The translations under genes were made by a program, and so were the position numbers. This document shows, piece after piece, positions 23,011 to 30,925 of a stretch of 41,447 nt of DNA; the stretch's first letter is position 1, and every line of letters begins with the position of its first letter. A model generated the notes under the pieces. It did no database searches. It worked only from the letters and a program-made list of their open reading frames with translations, and was not told where the DNA came from. Source of the DNA: Candidatus Micrarchaeota archaeon CG_4_10_14_0_2_um_filter_60_11 (GTDB taxonomy: Archaea; Micrarchaeota; Micrarchaeia; Norongarragalinales; Norongarragalinaceae); the NCBI GenBank assembly GCA_002792915.1, contig PFPF01000034.1, positions 1 to 41,447 on the forward strand, in the 5' to 3' direction.

Positions 23011-23850
23011 TTAGGCTATTGTTGCGGAGCGGACGAGCTCGAATATTGCCAGCGCGCAAGGCAGGCAGAGCGCGGCGTAGGCGATGAACTTCTTTGGCGC
23101 GCCTTCGAACGACGCGGCGAACCAGCACGCGAGCAGGGCGAAAGCCGCCAGATAAGCCTGGCTGCCCAGAGTCACCGCGTCAAGCAGCGCGCTTCGCTGC
23201 GCCGCGCTCGCCGAAGAGTAAAACAGCCCGCCGCTTGCGGCAAAGCTCCCGTTCAGGGAGTTGACCACGCTCAACAGGACCGCCAGGATAAAAGGGACGA
23301 GCGCCGCCGAGGCAATCAGGAGCGTGTACTTTTGCACGGCGAGCGAGGCGGCGTTCTCCCTGCCGAGCGCCTGCATCTGGAACGCGTCCTCGGCGACTTC
23401 CTTGAACGCGTTCGACTGGTCGCCGCCGTTCGCGTAAGCGTTAGAAAGCAGCCAGCACGCGCGCCCCAGCAACGCCGAGCCGTTCTCCCGCGCCATCAGC
23501 TCAAGAGCTCGCGGCACGCTTGCGCCCGCGTTGACGCGGCGGTTCGCCTTCGCGAACTCGTTGCTTAGCAAGCCGTAGTCGCTCGCGGCTATTGCCGCGA
23601 TTGCCTTCTCGATGTTCGCGCCCTTCGGGAGGGAAGCGACTTGGAACAATGCCGAGGGCAGCGCTTCCTCGATGTCGCGGACGCGGCGTTCCGCCTGATA
23701 GCCCGCATAGGCAACGAGCGCGGCGGGGGGAACGCAGGCGGTCGCGAAGAATACCAACGCCATTTTCAGCGGCGGCAAGTCGAACAACGCGAGTTCGAGC
23801 AAAGCCAACGCAAGCGACGCGCCCGCGGCTGCCAGCACCAGCTTACGCAT
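23011..23850 (-). CDS. type II secretion/pilus platform protein, T2SF domain (second of pair)
   Basis: A 279-residue membrane protein. Two N-terminal helices precede a cytoplasmic helical domain of T2SF type (ALPSALFQVASLPKGANIEKAIAAIA...ELMARENGSALLGRACWLLSNAYANGGDQSNAFKEVAEDAFQMQALGRENAASLAVQKY), followed by helices to the C-terminus. It overlaps the preceding T2SF gene by 8 nt. Together with that protein and the ATPase it forms the motor and platform of an archaeal type IV pilus-like machine. One T2SF domain per protein resembles TadB/TadC. Confidence 0.83.
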   Translation of the reverse strand: MRKLVLAAAGASLALALLELALFDLPPLKMALVFFATACVPPAALVAYAGYQAERRVRDIEEALPSALFQVASLPKGANIEKAIAAIAASDYGLLSNEFAKANRRVNAGASVPRALELMARENGSALLGRACWLLSNAYANGGDQSNAFKEVAEDAFQMQALGRENAASLAVQKYTLLIASAALVPFILAVLLSVVNSLNGSFAASGGLFYSSASAAQRSALLDAVTLGSQAYLAAFALLACWFAASFEGAPKKFIAYAALCLPCALAIFELVRSATIA

Positions 23851-24673
23851 TGGCGTTCACCTTGGGCGCCTGCGAGCGCAAGTATTGCAGCACGATGAAA
23901 TCCGCGGCTGGGAAGCCCAGCAGGTAGGCGTACAATATTTGTTCGGGAGTAAAAGTGACCTCCAAAAAAGCCGAGCCGATTATTGCGTACGCGCCGAAGA
24001 ACGCGGGAATAATGCCGCCGACCGCGATGAACGCCAGGCTGGCAATGCCCTGTTTCGCCGCGTACCTCTTGAGCCGCTCGCGCTGCAGCGAAGCCGTTTC
24101 GTCCGCAAGCCTGCGCAACCCCTCGGCTTTGCCTTCCTCGAAAGCGGTCGACAGTTGCACGCACGCGCGCTTTACGACGACCGAGTCCACTCGTTCGCCC
24201 ATCTGCCGCAATGCTTCGGGAAACGCTTTGCCGCGCTTGACATCCCCGAGGACGCGCTTGAATTCCACGCCGGCCAAGTCGAAGCGCGTTGCGCTTTCAA
24301 CCGCGCGCTCGAACGACGCGTTCAAGCCGAGCTCCGTCGCAATCGTGCGTAACGCAGCCGACAGTCCGTCTTCCACGAGTTCGGCGCGCTCGCGCGCCTT
24401 CCAGAAGGGAAGCGAATGCAAAAGCCACAAGACCAACGCGGAAAACGCGAAGCCAACCGCAAGGGCAATCCCAATTTGCCCGGTGAACGCAAAAGCCGCC
24501 AGTATTGCTATTGCCAGCGTGAACGCGCTCGCTGCCGAAGCGAAGCCCAGCCACTCCCCCGCCCGCGTCTTGAAGCCCGCCTTGTGCAGCGCGCCCGCCG
24601 TGCGAAGGCGCGTGCGCTCGTCGAACAGCTTGGACGCGTTCCAACCGATGCTTTCCGCGGCTTCATCCAGCAT
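23843..24673 (-). CDS. type II secretion/pilus platform protein, T2SF domain (first of pair)
   Basis: A 276-residue membrane protein with two helices near residues 40-85 (ASAFTLAIAILAAFAF and IALAVGFAFSALVLWLLHSL), a T2SF domain (EDGLSAALRTIATELGLNASFERAVESATRFDLAGVEFKRVLGDVKRGKAFPEALRQMGERVDSVVVKRACVQLSTAFEEG) and C-terminal helices. An ATG 6 nt after the ATPase stop is chosen; a TTG overlapping that stop is the alternative. It probably pairs with the next T2SF protein, giving the two domains that archaeal ArlJ-type proteins carry in one chain. Confidence 0.83.
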   Translation of the reverse strand: MLDEAAESIGWNASKLFDERTRLRTAGALHKAGFKTRAGEWLGFASAASAFTLAIAILAAFAFTGQIGIALAVGFAFSALVLWLLHSLPFWKARERAELVEDGLSAALRTIATELGLNASFERAVESATRFDLAGVEFKRVLGDVKRGKAFPEALRQMGERVDSVVVKRACVQLSTAFEEGKAEGLRRLADETASLQRERLKRYAAKQGIASLAFIAVGGIIPAFFGAYAIIGSAFLEVTFTPEQILYAYLLGFPAADFIVLQYLRSQAPKVNANA

Positions 24674-24678
24674 TGCAA

Positions 24679-26034
24679 TCAACCGAACAGGTACGCGTTC
24701 ACCGCTTCCGCGAAGTTTGGCGCGCCACCCAGTTTTTGCAGGTGGCTGCAGCGCTTTTCAGCCTCTTTTTGCAGCGCGCTCGCGTTCATGCCATAGTTCG
24801 CCTCCAGCCTTTCGAACAGCGCGTTCCCGCCGTAGCGCCTTGTTTTTGCCAGCGCGCCTTTTGCCGCGTCGTACGCGAACAGGGGCACGGCTTCGCCGTC
24901 CTGCACGAGGTCCAGCTCGGTCACGCGCCTTGACTCGCGCTGCCGCCTGGTTTTCGCGTCGTAAACGAGCACGCGCTGCTGCACGAGAAGCAGGTCGAGC
25001 GCCTTCAAGTCCGCTGGGCGCGCGCCCAGCGCCTCGAAACGGGCCAACGCCTCGCCGCCGCTTGCCGCGTGGAATGTCGCGTAAGAGCCGCGCGCCTGTC
25101 CCGCGAGAAGCGAGTCGAAGAGCGCGGCGGTTTCGCCTTCATCGCGGACTTCCCCGATTATCACGCGGTCCGGGCGCATGCGCAGCGTGTCTTTCACGAG
25201 CTCTTTCAGCGTTATGCCCAGCTCCGCGTTCGCGACGAGGCGCACGCAGTGCTTGTGGGGAATGCTGATTTCCGGCGTCTCCTCGGTTATGATGATGCGC
25301 TCGTTCAACGGGATGAATGAGAAAAGCGCGTTCAGCGTCGTGGTCTTTCCGGACCCCGTCGAGCCCGCGATTACGAGGGAAGTGTCGCCGTAAAGCGCGA
25401 GCCACAGGAACGCGGCAGCGTCAAGCGGCAGCGTGCCGTTCGCGGCCAAGTCGGGCACTGTGAACGGCTTCTCCTTGAATTTTCGCAGCGTCAACTCCGC
25501 GCCGTTCGTGGTGAGCGGGGCGATGGACGCGTGCAGGCGGCTGCCGTTCGGCAGCACGGCGTTGAGCCGCGGGTTCTGCGCGGTGAGACGCCTGCCGAGG
25601 GGGCGCGCCATCTTGTTCGCAGTGTTGACCGCAAAATCCTTGGCGGTAACGGCGCAGTTGGTTTCAAGCCAGCCGCGCGTGCGGTGGTAAACGCGGATCG
25701 GCTGCCCTACTCCCGTGAACGCGATTTCCTCCAAGTCGTCGTCCGCGAGCAGCGCGTCGAACGGGCCGAAGCCCACCGCGTTGGCCAGCGCGGCGCGCAG
25801 CACCCGCTCGGCGGATTCCCTGCCCAGCAGTATGTTGCGTTCGGCGCAGTGTTTTTTGAGGAGGCGCTTGAGCTCGGCTGCCGCGTCTTCTTTCGCCTCG
25901 TCGTAGGCGTCAACGAGCGCGCTCAACAGCGTTTGTTCGGCTTCGTTCAGCTCCAGCGCGGGCACTTCATAGTCTGCGCGGCCCGATGCGCGCCATCCGA
26001 GGGCGTCCAAGGTTTCACCACCTGAGTGTTTCAC
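24679..26034 (-). CDS. type II/IV secretion system ATPase (pilus assembly)
   Basis: A 451-residue hexameric ATPase of the ArlI/TadA/VirB11 type that powers pilus assembly. An N-terminal domain (DDDLEEIAFTGVGQPIRVYHRTRGW) precedes Walker A GSTGSGKTTT (224-233), the Asp box IITEETPEISIPHKHCVRL, Walker B RVIIGEVRDEGE and His box GSYATFHAASGGEALAR. The GTG start lies inside the end of the DUF192 gene. A TTG eight codons later has AGGTGGTGA about 5 nt upstream and may be the true start. First of the ATPase-T2SF-T2SF operon; no pilin lies beside it. Confidence 0.9.
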   Translation of the reverse strand: MKHSGGETLDALGWRASGRADYEVPALELNEAEQTLLSALVDAYDEAKEDAAAELKRLLKKHCAERNILLGRESAERVLRAALANAVGFGPFDALLADDDLEEIAFTGVGQPIRVYHRTRGWLETNCAVTAKDFAVNTANKMARPLGRRLTAQNPRLNAVLPNGSRLHASIAPLTTNGAELTLRKFKEKPFTVPDLAANGTLPLDAAAFLWLALYGDTSLVIAGSTGSGKTTTLNALFSFIPLNERIIITEETPEISIPHKHCVRLVANAELGITLKELVKDTLRMRPDRVIIGEVRDEGETAALFDSLLAGQARGSYATFHAASGGEALARFEALGARPADLKALDLLLVQQRVLVYDAKTRRQRESRRVTELDLVQDGEAVPLFAYDAAKGALAKTRRYGGNALFERLEANYGMNASALQKEAEKRCSHLQKLGGAPNFAEAVNAYLFG

Positions 26035-26338
26035 CCGCGCGGACGCCCCTCCTGTCCGCGGTTTCTATGAGGTAGCGGGCCGGCTTCCTCGGCTCAATCC
26101 ACCCCAGCCAGGGTTTCACGCGGCGCACTTCGATTACGCGCTTCCTCTCGTCCATCCAGACCGCCCAGAAAGGCGGGCAGAACAGCGAGTGAATCGCGTT
26201 CGGTCGCGTCGCCTCGCGGCCGAAGTCGAACAGCAGCGGCTTGAATTTCTTGCGGAGCATTATGCCCCGAAATTTTTGCCAGTGCGTTTCGGCTGCGGCG
26301 CAGTCGAACGCGACGCGCCTGCCTGCGTGAACCTTCAC
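26015..26338 (-). CDS. DUF192 family protein
   Basis: A 107-residue protein fitting DUF192: FDCAAAETHWQKFRGIMLRKKFKPLLFDFG, then IHSLFCPPFWAVWMDERKRVIEVRRVKPWLGWIEPRKPARYLIE. The usual GLM-R turn is GIM-R and the F-M-pattern is partly kept. The family has no firm function. There is no signal peptide. GTG start 25 nt after an AATA-type element shared with the divergent prenyltransferase promoter. It overlaps the secretion ATPase, so the two may be co-transcribed. Confidence 0.82.
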   Translation of the reverse strand: MKVHAGRRVAFDCAAAETHWQKFRGIMLRKKFKPLLFDFGREATRPNAIHSLFCPPFWAVWMDERKRVIEVRRVKPWLGWIEPRKPARYLIETADRRGVRAGETLRW

Positions 26339-26393
26339 GAAACGTTTTCTTGGCGGGGGTATTAAAAGCAGTTAGAGGGACTATGTGTATCGT

Positions 26394-27086
26394 ATGCGCG
26401 CGCTTAATTCACTCGCAATAATCCCGGACGGGAACCGCCGCTACGCCAAAAAACAAGGGTTGAATCTCGCGGAAGCCTACGCCGCGGGTTTTTCCAAAGT
26501 CGGCGATGTGCTGGACTGGTCCGGCGACGCCGGCGTGCGCTCGGTGACCTTCTGGGCGCTCAGCCTGGACAATTACAACAAGCGCACGCAAGCCGAGCTG
26601 CGCGTGCTGTTTTCGCTCATGCGCAACAAGGCGGACGAAGTGCTTTCGAGCAGGCGGTTCAACGACGAGGGCTGCCGCGTGCGCTTCTTCGGCCGCCGCG
26701 ACCTGCTGCCCTCCGCGCTTGAAGAGCGCTTCGCGAAACTCGAGTGCGAAACGCAAAACAACCGGGAGCGCGAGCTGGGCATCGCAATCGCGTACAGCGG
26801 CCGCGACGAGCTGCTGCAGGCGTCCAAGAGGCTGTGCGAGGACTATGCAGCGGGCAGGCTGAAGAACGTGGACGAGCGCGCCATCGAGGAACGGCTGTAT
26901 TCAACGGCCGCGCCAGACCTGGTCATCCGCACGGGCGACGCGCCCCGCTTGAGCGGGTTCCTGCCGTGGCAGGCGGCGTATTCCGAGCTGTACTTCTCGA
27001 AAGTGCTGTGGCCCGAGTTCGACGAGAAGGAATTCAAGCGCGCCGTGGACTTTTACTCGCGGGCCGAAACCCGCCTCGGCGGCTGA
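26394..27086 (+). CDS. uppS: cis-prenyltransferase (undecaprenyl/dolichyl-type diphosphate synthase)
   Basis: Builds long Z-polyprenyl diphosphates, the lipid carriers for glycosylation. The active-site signature IIPDGNRRYAKKQGL has the catalytic Asp at residue 12. Later motifs are VTFWALSLDNYNKR and the C-terminal RTGDAPRLSGFLPWQAAYSELYF with RxG...RLS for isopentenyl diphosphate binding. The 230-residue length is normal. The ATG is used; a GTG three codons upstream is possible. A glycosyltransferase acting on such carriers lies 2.5 kb away. The gene abuts ogg2 end to end with no gap. Confidence 0.93.
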   Translation: MRALNSLAIIPDGNRRYAKKQGLNLAEAYAAGFSKVGDVLDWSGDAGVRSVTFWALSLDNYNKRTQAELRVLFSLMRNKADEVLSSRRFNDEGCRVRFFGRRDLLPSALEERFAKLECETQNNRERELGIAIAYSGRDELLQASKRLCEDYAAGRLKNVDERAIEERLYSTAAPDLVIRTGDAPRLSGFLPWQAAYSELYFSKVLWPEFDEKEFKRAVDFYSRAETRLGG

Positions 27087-27740
27087 TTATTTAAGCGCCT
27101 TCAATAATTCTGCACGCCGTTTCGCGCCGGTTTCCGCGTCCATCGCGAAGAGAAGCAAGTCGAAGATTCCGGTTTCCAGCCCGGTTTTTGCCGCGGCTTG
27201 CCCAATAACTTTTTCCAAACGCTCGTACTCTTTTTTTGTAAGCGTTTTGGCGGGTTTTGCCAACCCATATTTTTTGATGACGCTTTTCACGTGCCGGTCT
27301 ATGATTGCAACATCGAAGAATCCAATGTTACGCAAAAAGTGTGAGGCTTCCTTTTGGCCCAAACCTTCGATATTTTTTACGAGCCACTCGCGCTTTTGCC
27401 CGGTGCCCCTGATTTTCAGCAGGGCGCGGCCGTCGAACTTGACGCGCGCGAGCGCGACGTAGCGCGCCTTGTTGTTGTGGAAGCGCGTTTTGCCCTTCAG
27501 CGCCGCGGCCATCCCCTTTTTGTTTCCCTTTTGGAGTAGCCCCTTGTTTTTGAGCTGGCAGACCGCGTGCTTGCACTTGAGCATGCTTGATTGGGGCGTG
27601 AGCAGGCAGAAAACGAGTTCGTCGAACATCCGCTTGCGGTTGTTCTTGAATTCCCGCCTCTTGGCGTCGAGCGTCTTGCGGTTTTCGGCCGCGAGCTTTC
27701 TGGCTTCTTGATAAAAATTCCGGCTCAAATCTTGTCCCAC
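27087..27740 (-). CDS. 8-oxoguanine DNA glycosylase/lyase, Ogg2 type
   Basis: Helix-hairpin-helix base-excision enzyme. The archaeal Ogg2 pattern is clear: MFDELVFCLLTPQSSMLKC, GKTRFHNNKARYV, IRGTGQKREWLVKNIEGLGQKEASHFLRNIGF (catalytic Lys in GLGQKEA) and VAIIDRHV (catalytic Asp). It ends AELLKALK as expected. The N-terminus is set at a GTG overlapping the upstream gene by 16 nt; a TTG overlapping its stop as TTGA is equally possible. Co-transcribed with the preceding unknown gene. Confidence 0.9.
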   Translation of the reverse strand: MGQDLSRNFYQEARKLAAENRKTLDAKRREFKNNRKRMFDELVFCLLTPQSSMLKCKHAVCQLKNKGLLQKGNKKGMAAALKGKTRFHNNKARYVALARVKFDGRALLKIRGTGQKREWLVKNIEGLGQKEASHFLRNIGFFDVAIIDRHVKSVIKKYGLAKPAKTLTKKEYERLEKVIGQAAAKTGLETGIFDLLLFAMDAETGAKRRAELLKALK

Positions 27741-28171
27741 ACCGTCCTTTTTTGCGACTTCCTTTTCTCCTCGACCGCCGCGAGCGCGTCCGACAGGACT
27801 TCGCCGCGCAATTCCTCGTCCGGCAGGTGGAACAGGAGTTCGCAGGCGATGCGCAGCGCCTTCGTGACGCTCTTGCCGTTCTCCGTGTTGAAGAGCGTCT
27901 CGAAGCCCTTGTTCGTGAAGTGGAAGCTGTACGTCTTTTCCTCTCCGTCGCCGGCGTTCACGCTCAGGTTTACGACCTTCTCGTGACCCGACTCCTTCTC
28001 GTAGAGGAAGATTTCGCCGTGCTCGACGCCGTGGTAGGCGCCGCCCTCCTGAAAAACGCGGTGGCCCAGGTCCAGGTTCCACCAAGTGAGCTTGTCGTCG
28101 CCCGCGGCCACCCAGATGGACGGCTCGAATTCGACGTTGAGGAAAGGGGTTTTCGGCTTGTCATTGTACAC
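27725..28171 (-). CDS. unknown soluble protein upstream of ogg2
   Basis: A 148-residue acidic protein starting at GTG. It has tryptophan-rich beta-like segments (PSIWVAAGDDKLTWWNLDLGHRVFQEGGAYHGVEHGE) and a helical end (ALRIACELLFHLPDEELRGEVLSDALAAVEEKRKSQKR). I recognise no family. Its overlap with ogg2 points to one transcript, but gives no clear clue to function. Confidence 0.62.
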   Translation of the reverse strand: MYNDKPKTPFLNVEFEPSIWVAAGDDKLTWWNLDLGHRVFQEGGAYHGVEHGEIFLYEKESGHEKVVNLSVNAGDGEEKTYSFHFTNKGFETLFNTENGKSVTKALRIACELLFHLPDEELRGEVLSDALAAVEEKRKSQKRTVWDKI

Positions 28172-28225
28172 TTTTAGAAAGTCACCGCTTGGCGCAGGTA
28201 ATTCAACACTTCGCTCGGCTGGTTT

Positions 28226-29302
28226 TTATTGCTTGTGCCGCGCGCCCAGCACATAGTCCATGTCGCCGAAGCGCGACAGCAGCCATTCCCCGCCCAGCAC
28301 TTTTGCGGATGCAAGCAGCAGCCCGACGCGCCGCTCGCCCATCGAATCGTAAAGCCCGCGCAAACGCGCGTGCCATTTCAGCGCCGAAGCCTCGCGCCGC
28401 CATTCGCGCTCGTAAGCGGAGGGTTCGCCCCGCGCGACGCATTCCGCCAAAACGCGGCCGCACTTCGCGCCGAACACTATGCCGCCGCCCGTGGTCGCCT
28501 TAACCTGCCCCGCGGCGTCGCCCACGAGCAGCGTGTTGCCCTTGACGGTTTGCGCCCGCGCCCGCAGGGGAATCAGCGCGTTGAACTCGGTTTTTTTCTC
28601 CGCGTTCGCCAGCGTTCTCCTGACTGCCGCGTTTCCGAGAAGGCTTTTCTTCGCCTCGCTTAGCGAAGGGTGGTCCGTAGTCGCCAAGCCCACGCGCACG
28701 CGGTTGCGCGAAACGGGCACAATCCACCCGAAGAAGCCCCTGATTTTTTTCGGTTCCAGGAAAACGTCAACGAAAGCCGCGTCCTCGACTCTTGCGGAGG
28801 AATACTCCGCCTGCCAGGCGAGGGCATAAGCCGCAGCGGGGATTTTCGGAAAACCCGAGGCGCGCGCGGTGAACGAGTTCGCCCCGTCCGCGCCGACGAC
28901 GTAGCGGGCCGCGAAGGTGCGCTTGCCGCAAACGATTGCATCTTTTCTGAAGCTCGTGGCGCGGCTGTTGAAAAAGAATTCCGTCCCGCTTGCCTCGCGC
29001 CTGCACTCCTCGTCGAACGCCTGCCTGTCAAGCACCAACGCAACAGTCTTCTTCGCGTCAACGGTCAAACGGGTGGAGCCGGAACGGATGTTGCATCCCC
29101 TTATTTCGTTGAGCACGGCGCCTTCGTAATCCGCGCCCGTTTCCTGAAGGCCGCGTTTCGAGACGATTCCAGTGCATCTTCCGAACTTGCCCGGCTTCGA
29201 GTGTTCTTCGAGCACCGCCGTGCGAAGCCCGCGTTCCGCCAAATTCCGGGCGGTAATGCACCCTATCGCGCCCCCGCCAACGATTGCGGCGTCGAAACCC
29301 AT
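28226..29302 (-). CDS. geranylgeranyl reductase family flavoprotein
   Basis: A 358-residue FAD-dependent oxidoreductase. Rossmann motif VGGGAIGCITARNLAERG lies at the N-terminus, then CTGIVSKRG, RQAFDEECRREA, VGADGANS and the second FAD motif LLVGDAAGQVKATTGGGIVFGAKCG. In archaea this family saturates the isoprenoid chains of membrane lipids, though other substrates occur. The chain ends in a helical region (SAKVLGGEWLLSRFGDMDYVLG). The ATG lies 26 nt from a TTTAAAG element, a leaderless arrangement. Confidence 0.88.
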   Translation of the reverse strand: MGFDAAIVGGGAIGCITARNLAERGLRTAVLEEHSKPGKFGRCTGIVSKRGLQETGADYEGAVLNEIRGCNIRSGSTRLTVDAKKTVALVLDRQAFDEECRREASGTEFFFNSRATSFRKDAIVCGKRTFAARYVVGADGANSFTARASGFPKIPAAAYALAWQAEYSSARVEDAAFVDVFLEPKKIRGFFGWIVPVSRNRVRVGLATTDHPSLSEAKKSLLGNAAVRRTLANAEKKTEFNALIPLRARAQTVKGNTLLVGDAAGQVKATTGGGIVFGAKCGRVLAECVARGEPSAYEREWRREASALKWHARLRGLYDSMGERRVGLLLASAKVLGGEWLLSRFGDMDYVLGARHKQ

Positions 29303-29337
29303 AACGCTTTTTAACGCGGCTGGGCTTTAAACCGTTC
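29303..29337. promoter_or_regulatory. 35-bp divergent leaderless promoter
   Basis: The start codons of the flavoprotein and the rightward membrane protein are only 35 bp apart. CTTTTTAA (29307-29314) is 27 nt before the rightward ATG. CTTTAAA (29325-29331) is 26 nt before the leftward ATG. Each TATA element lies close to the other gene's start, so the two preinitiation complexes should compete. Confidence 0.6.
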
Positions 29338-29592
29338 ATGCTACAGGAAGCCGCCGGCGGCCTGCTGTTCCTCGCCGCGGGCTATTGCGCGTCGCTCGCC
29401 TTCTTCCGCAAGGGCGACCTGGTCGCGCGCGTTGCCCTTTCAATCGCTGCCGCGCTCACGGTTCCCGCTTTTTTGCTCGTAGCGCTGAACTACCTGGGGC
29501 TAAAGCTGGATGTCGTGACGGTCTACGCCGTGCTGCTCGCCTTCTGCGCGGCTTGCGTGCTTTACTCAAAATCTGCTGAGCCTAAGCGCTAG
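29338..29592 (+). CDS. small multi-helix membrane protein
   Basis: An 84-residue protein that is almost all membrane: GGLLFLAAGYCASLAFF, LVARVALSIAAALTVPAFLLVALNYLGL and VVTVYAVLLAFCAACVLY, then a charged tail KSAEPKR. The pattern resembles the first helices of DUF1616 membrane proteins, often found near glycosyltransferases, but the match is by eye. Its 3' end overlaps the convergent glycosyltransferase gene by 27 nt. Confidence 0.65.
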   Translation: MLQEAAGGLLFLAAGYCASLAFFRKGDLVARVALSIAAALTVPAFLLVALNYLGLKLDVVTVYAVLLAFCAACVLYSKSAEPKR

Positions 29593-30264
29593 CAAGTCCC
29601 TGAACATGCGCGTTGCCGTGCCAAGCACGCCCAGCGCGCCGCCGGAAGCCGCGGGGCCGCCTTCGACTTGCCTCCACCTGATTGGCACTTGCGCGACCCT
29701 GAGGCCGGCGTTCTTGCAGGCGTAAAGGAAGTCAACGTCCCAGACGAACCCCTTCTCGGTGACTCCGGCCAAGATTGGCGCAATCGACGCGCGTTTTGCG
29801 GCCTTGAACCCGCATTGCGTGTCCTCGAAAGGCAGGCAAAACAGGAAGCGCACGAGCAGGTTGAATCCCGTTCCAATGAGGCGCCGCAGCGCGGACATCT
29901 CCGCCTTCGCGCCCCGGCAATAGCGGCAGCCGATTGCAACGTCCGAACCCCCGAGCGCGGCGAGAAGCTTGGGAATCTCGGAAGCGGGCGCAGCCGCATC
30001 CGCATCGTAAAGCAGCACTACGCGCCCGCGCGCCTTCCGCAGGCCCTCCATTACCGCCCCGCCTTTTCCCAGCCGCCTGGGGTAATGAAGCACGCGCGTT
30101 TTCGCGAATTTTCTTGCGATTGCCGCGGTCGCGTCCGTGCCGTCGTCCACCACCAGGATTTCCCAGGAGCCGCGCCGTTTCTTGAGGAACGGCTCCAGCC
30201 GGCGAAGCGTGCCGCCGATGCGCGCCGACTCGTTGTGCGTCGGGATTATCACCGAGATTTCCAT
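29566..30264 (-). CDS. family 2 glycosyltransferase (dolichyl-phosphate glucosyl/mannosyl-transferase type)
   Basis: A 232-residue GT-A enzyme like Alg5/DPM1. It has ISVIIPTHNESARIGGTLRR, ILVVDDGTDATAAIA, RRLGKGGAVMEGLRKARGRVVLLYDADAAAPASEI (DxD metal site) and EDTQCGFKAAKR, FVWDVDFLYACKNAGLRVAQVPIRWRQVEGG. It likely moves a sugar from a nucleotide donor to a polyprenyl phosphate. That carrier could come from the cis-prenyltransferase at 26.4 kb and the donor from the nucleotidyltransferases at 31-34 kb. It overlaps the preceding unknown gene by 16 nt. Confidence 0.9.
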   Translation of the reverse strand: MEISVIIPTHNESARIGGTLRRLEPFLKKRRGSWEILVVDDGTDATAAIARKFAKTRVLHYPRRLGKGGAVMEGLRKARGRVVLLYDADAAAPASEIPKLLAALGGSDVAIGCRYCRGAKAEMSALRRLIGTGFNLLVRFLFCLPFEDTQCGFKAAKRASIAPILAGVTEKGFVWDVDFLYACKNAGLRVAQVPIRWRQVEGGPAASGGALGVLGTATRMFRDLLALRLSRF

Positions 30265-30869
30265 GCGAACGTCCCCTTGAGTTTATCGAGCGTCTTGTTC
30301 CAATAGCCCTCGTTTTCAAGCATCGCCAGGATTTTTTCCGGGTGCGGCGCGTAGCCCCATTCTCTGACCGTAAAAATTCCCAGGTCCGCAAGGTAAGTTT
30401 TTGCGCCGTCCGACCCGAAGTTCGCCGCCAGGTGTGCCTGCAGCCCTATGCTGTAGTCTGCGTTCAGGCCGGGTAGCCCGTGCTTTTTCTGCAGTTCGCG
30501 CACGAGTTCGGTTATTTCGCGGGCGCGCGCCTCGTCCGCTTCTTCTTCAAGCTTTGGCATCGCCGCGAATACCGCGCAGCTCCCCTCCTTCCTGTAAACC
30601 CCGAAAATAGTGTCGGGGTGGAAGAGCCCCTTTTTTTTCAGGAATTCGTAAAACTGGGCGGCGAGCACGGCGCGTTCCAGCGACTTTTCTCCGGGAAAGC
30701 TCAGCTCGCGGTAGTGCTTGGTGTCGAACCCGGCCTTGATGTAGGCGTCCCTGCTCCAGTAAATGCCGGGATAGCCCTCGCTGAAACTTGACAGCCGCGA
30801 CTTTTCGAACGGTTCCCCTTCCACGAATGGCTTTACGCCGCCGCTTTTATTGCCTTTTCGGGGCGGCAC
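30249..30869 (-). CDS. unknown protein upstream of glycosyltransferase
   Basis: A 206-residue soluble basic protein. IYWSRDAYIKAGFDTKHYRELSFPGEKSLERAVLAAQFYEFLKKKG and LNADYSIGLQAHLAANFGSDGAKTYLADLGIF vaguely recall a degenerate kinase-like fold, with an N-F then D-L-G pattern, but I would not assign it. The N-terminal GTG is uncertain because a TATA-like element lies only 13 nt upstream; a GTG near 30825 is an alternative. In one operon with the glycosyltransferase. Confidence 0.6.
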   Translation of the reverse strand: MPPRKGNKSGGVKPFVEGEPFEKSRLSSFSEGYPGIYWSRDAYIKAGFDTKHYRELSFPGEKSLERAVLAAQFYEFLKKKGLFHPDTIFGVYRKEGSCAVFAAMPKLEEEADEARAREITELVRELQKKHGLPGLNADYSIGLQAHLAANFGSDGAKTYLADLGIFTVREWGYAPHPEKILAMLENEGYWNKTLDKLKGTFAWKSR

Positions 30870-30878
30870 GCGGCAGGC

Positions 30879-30925
30879 TTTTATATCTTTTCATACTTTA
30901 TCATACCGTAGTTACGGTGGTATGA
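30879..30925 (+). promoter_or_regulatory. TATA element and palindromic operator over the start of the RHH-nucleotidyltransferase gene
   Basis: CTTTTATATC (about 30879-30888) is the promoter. A nested palindrome follows: TCATACC (30901-30907) with GGTATGA (30919-30925), and inside it ACCGTA (30905-30910) with TACGGT (30913-30918). Another TCATAC lies exactly 10 bp upstream at 30891. The palindrome covers the expected transcription start and the ATG at 30922. Half-sites one helical turn apart suit ribbon-helix-helix dimers. Confidence 0.6.

Noticed and set aside
24289..25268. Long plus-strand frame opposite the T2SF and ATPase genes
   Set aside because: It is Ser/Arg/Pro-rich antisense translation of clear genes, typical of high-GC sequence.
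28189..28663. Plus-strand frames opposite the flavoprotein gene
   Set aside because: Composition is Arg/Ala/Pro-rich antisense; the minus-strand gene has clear FAD motifs.
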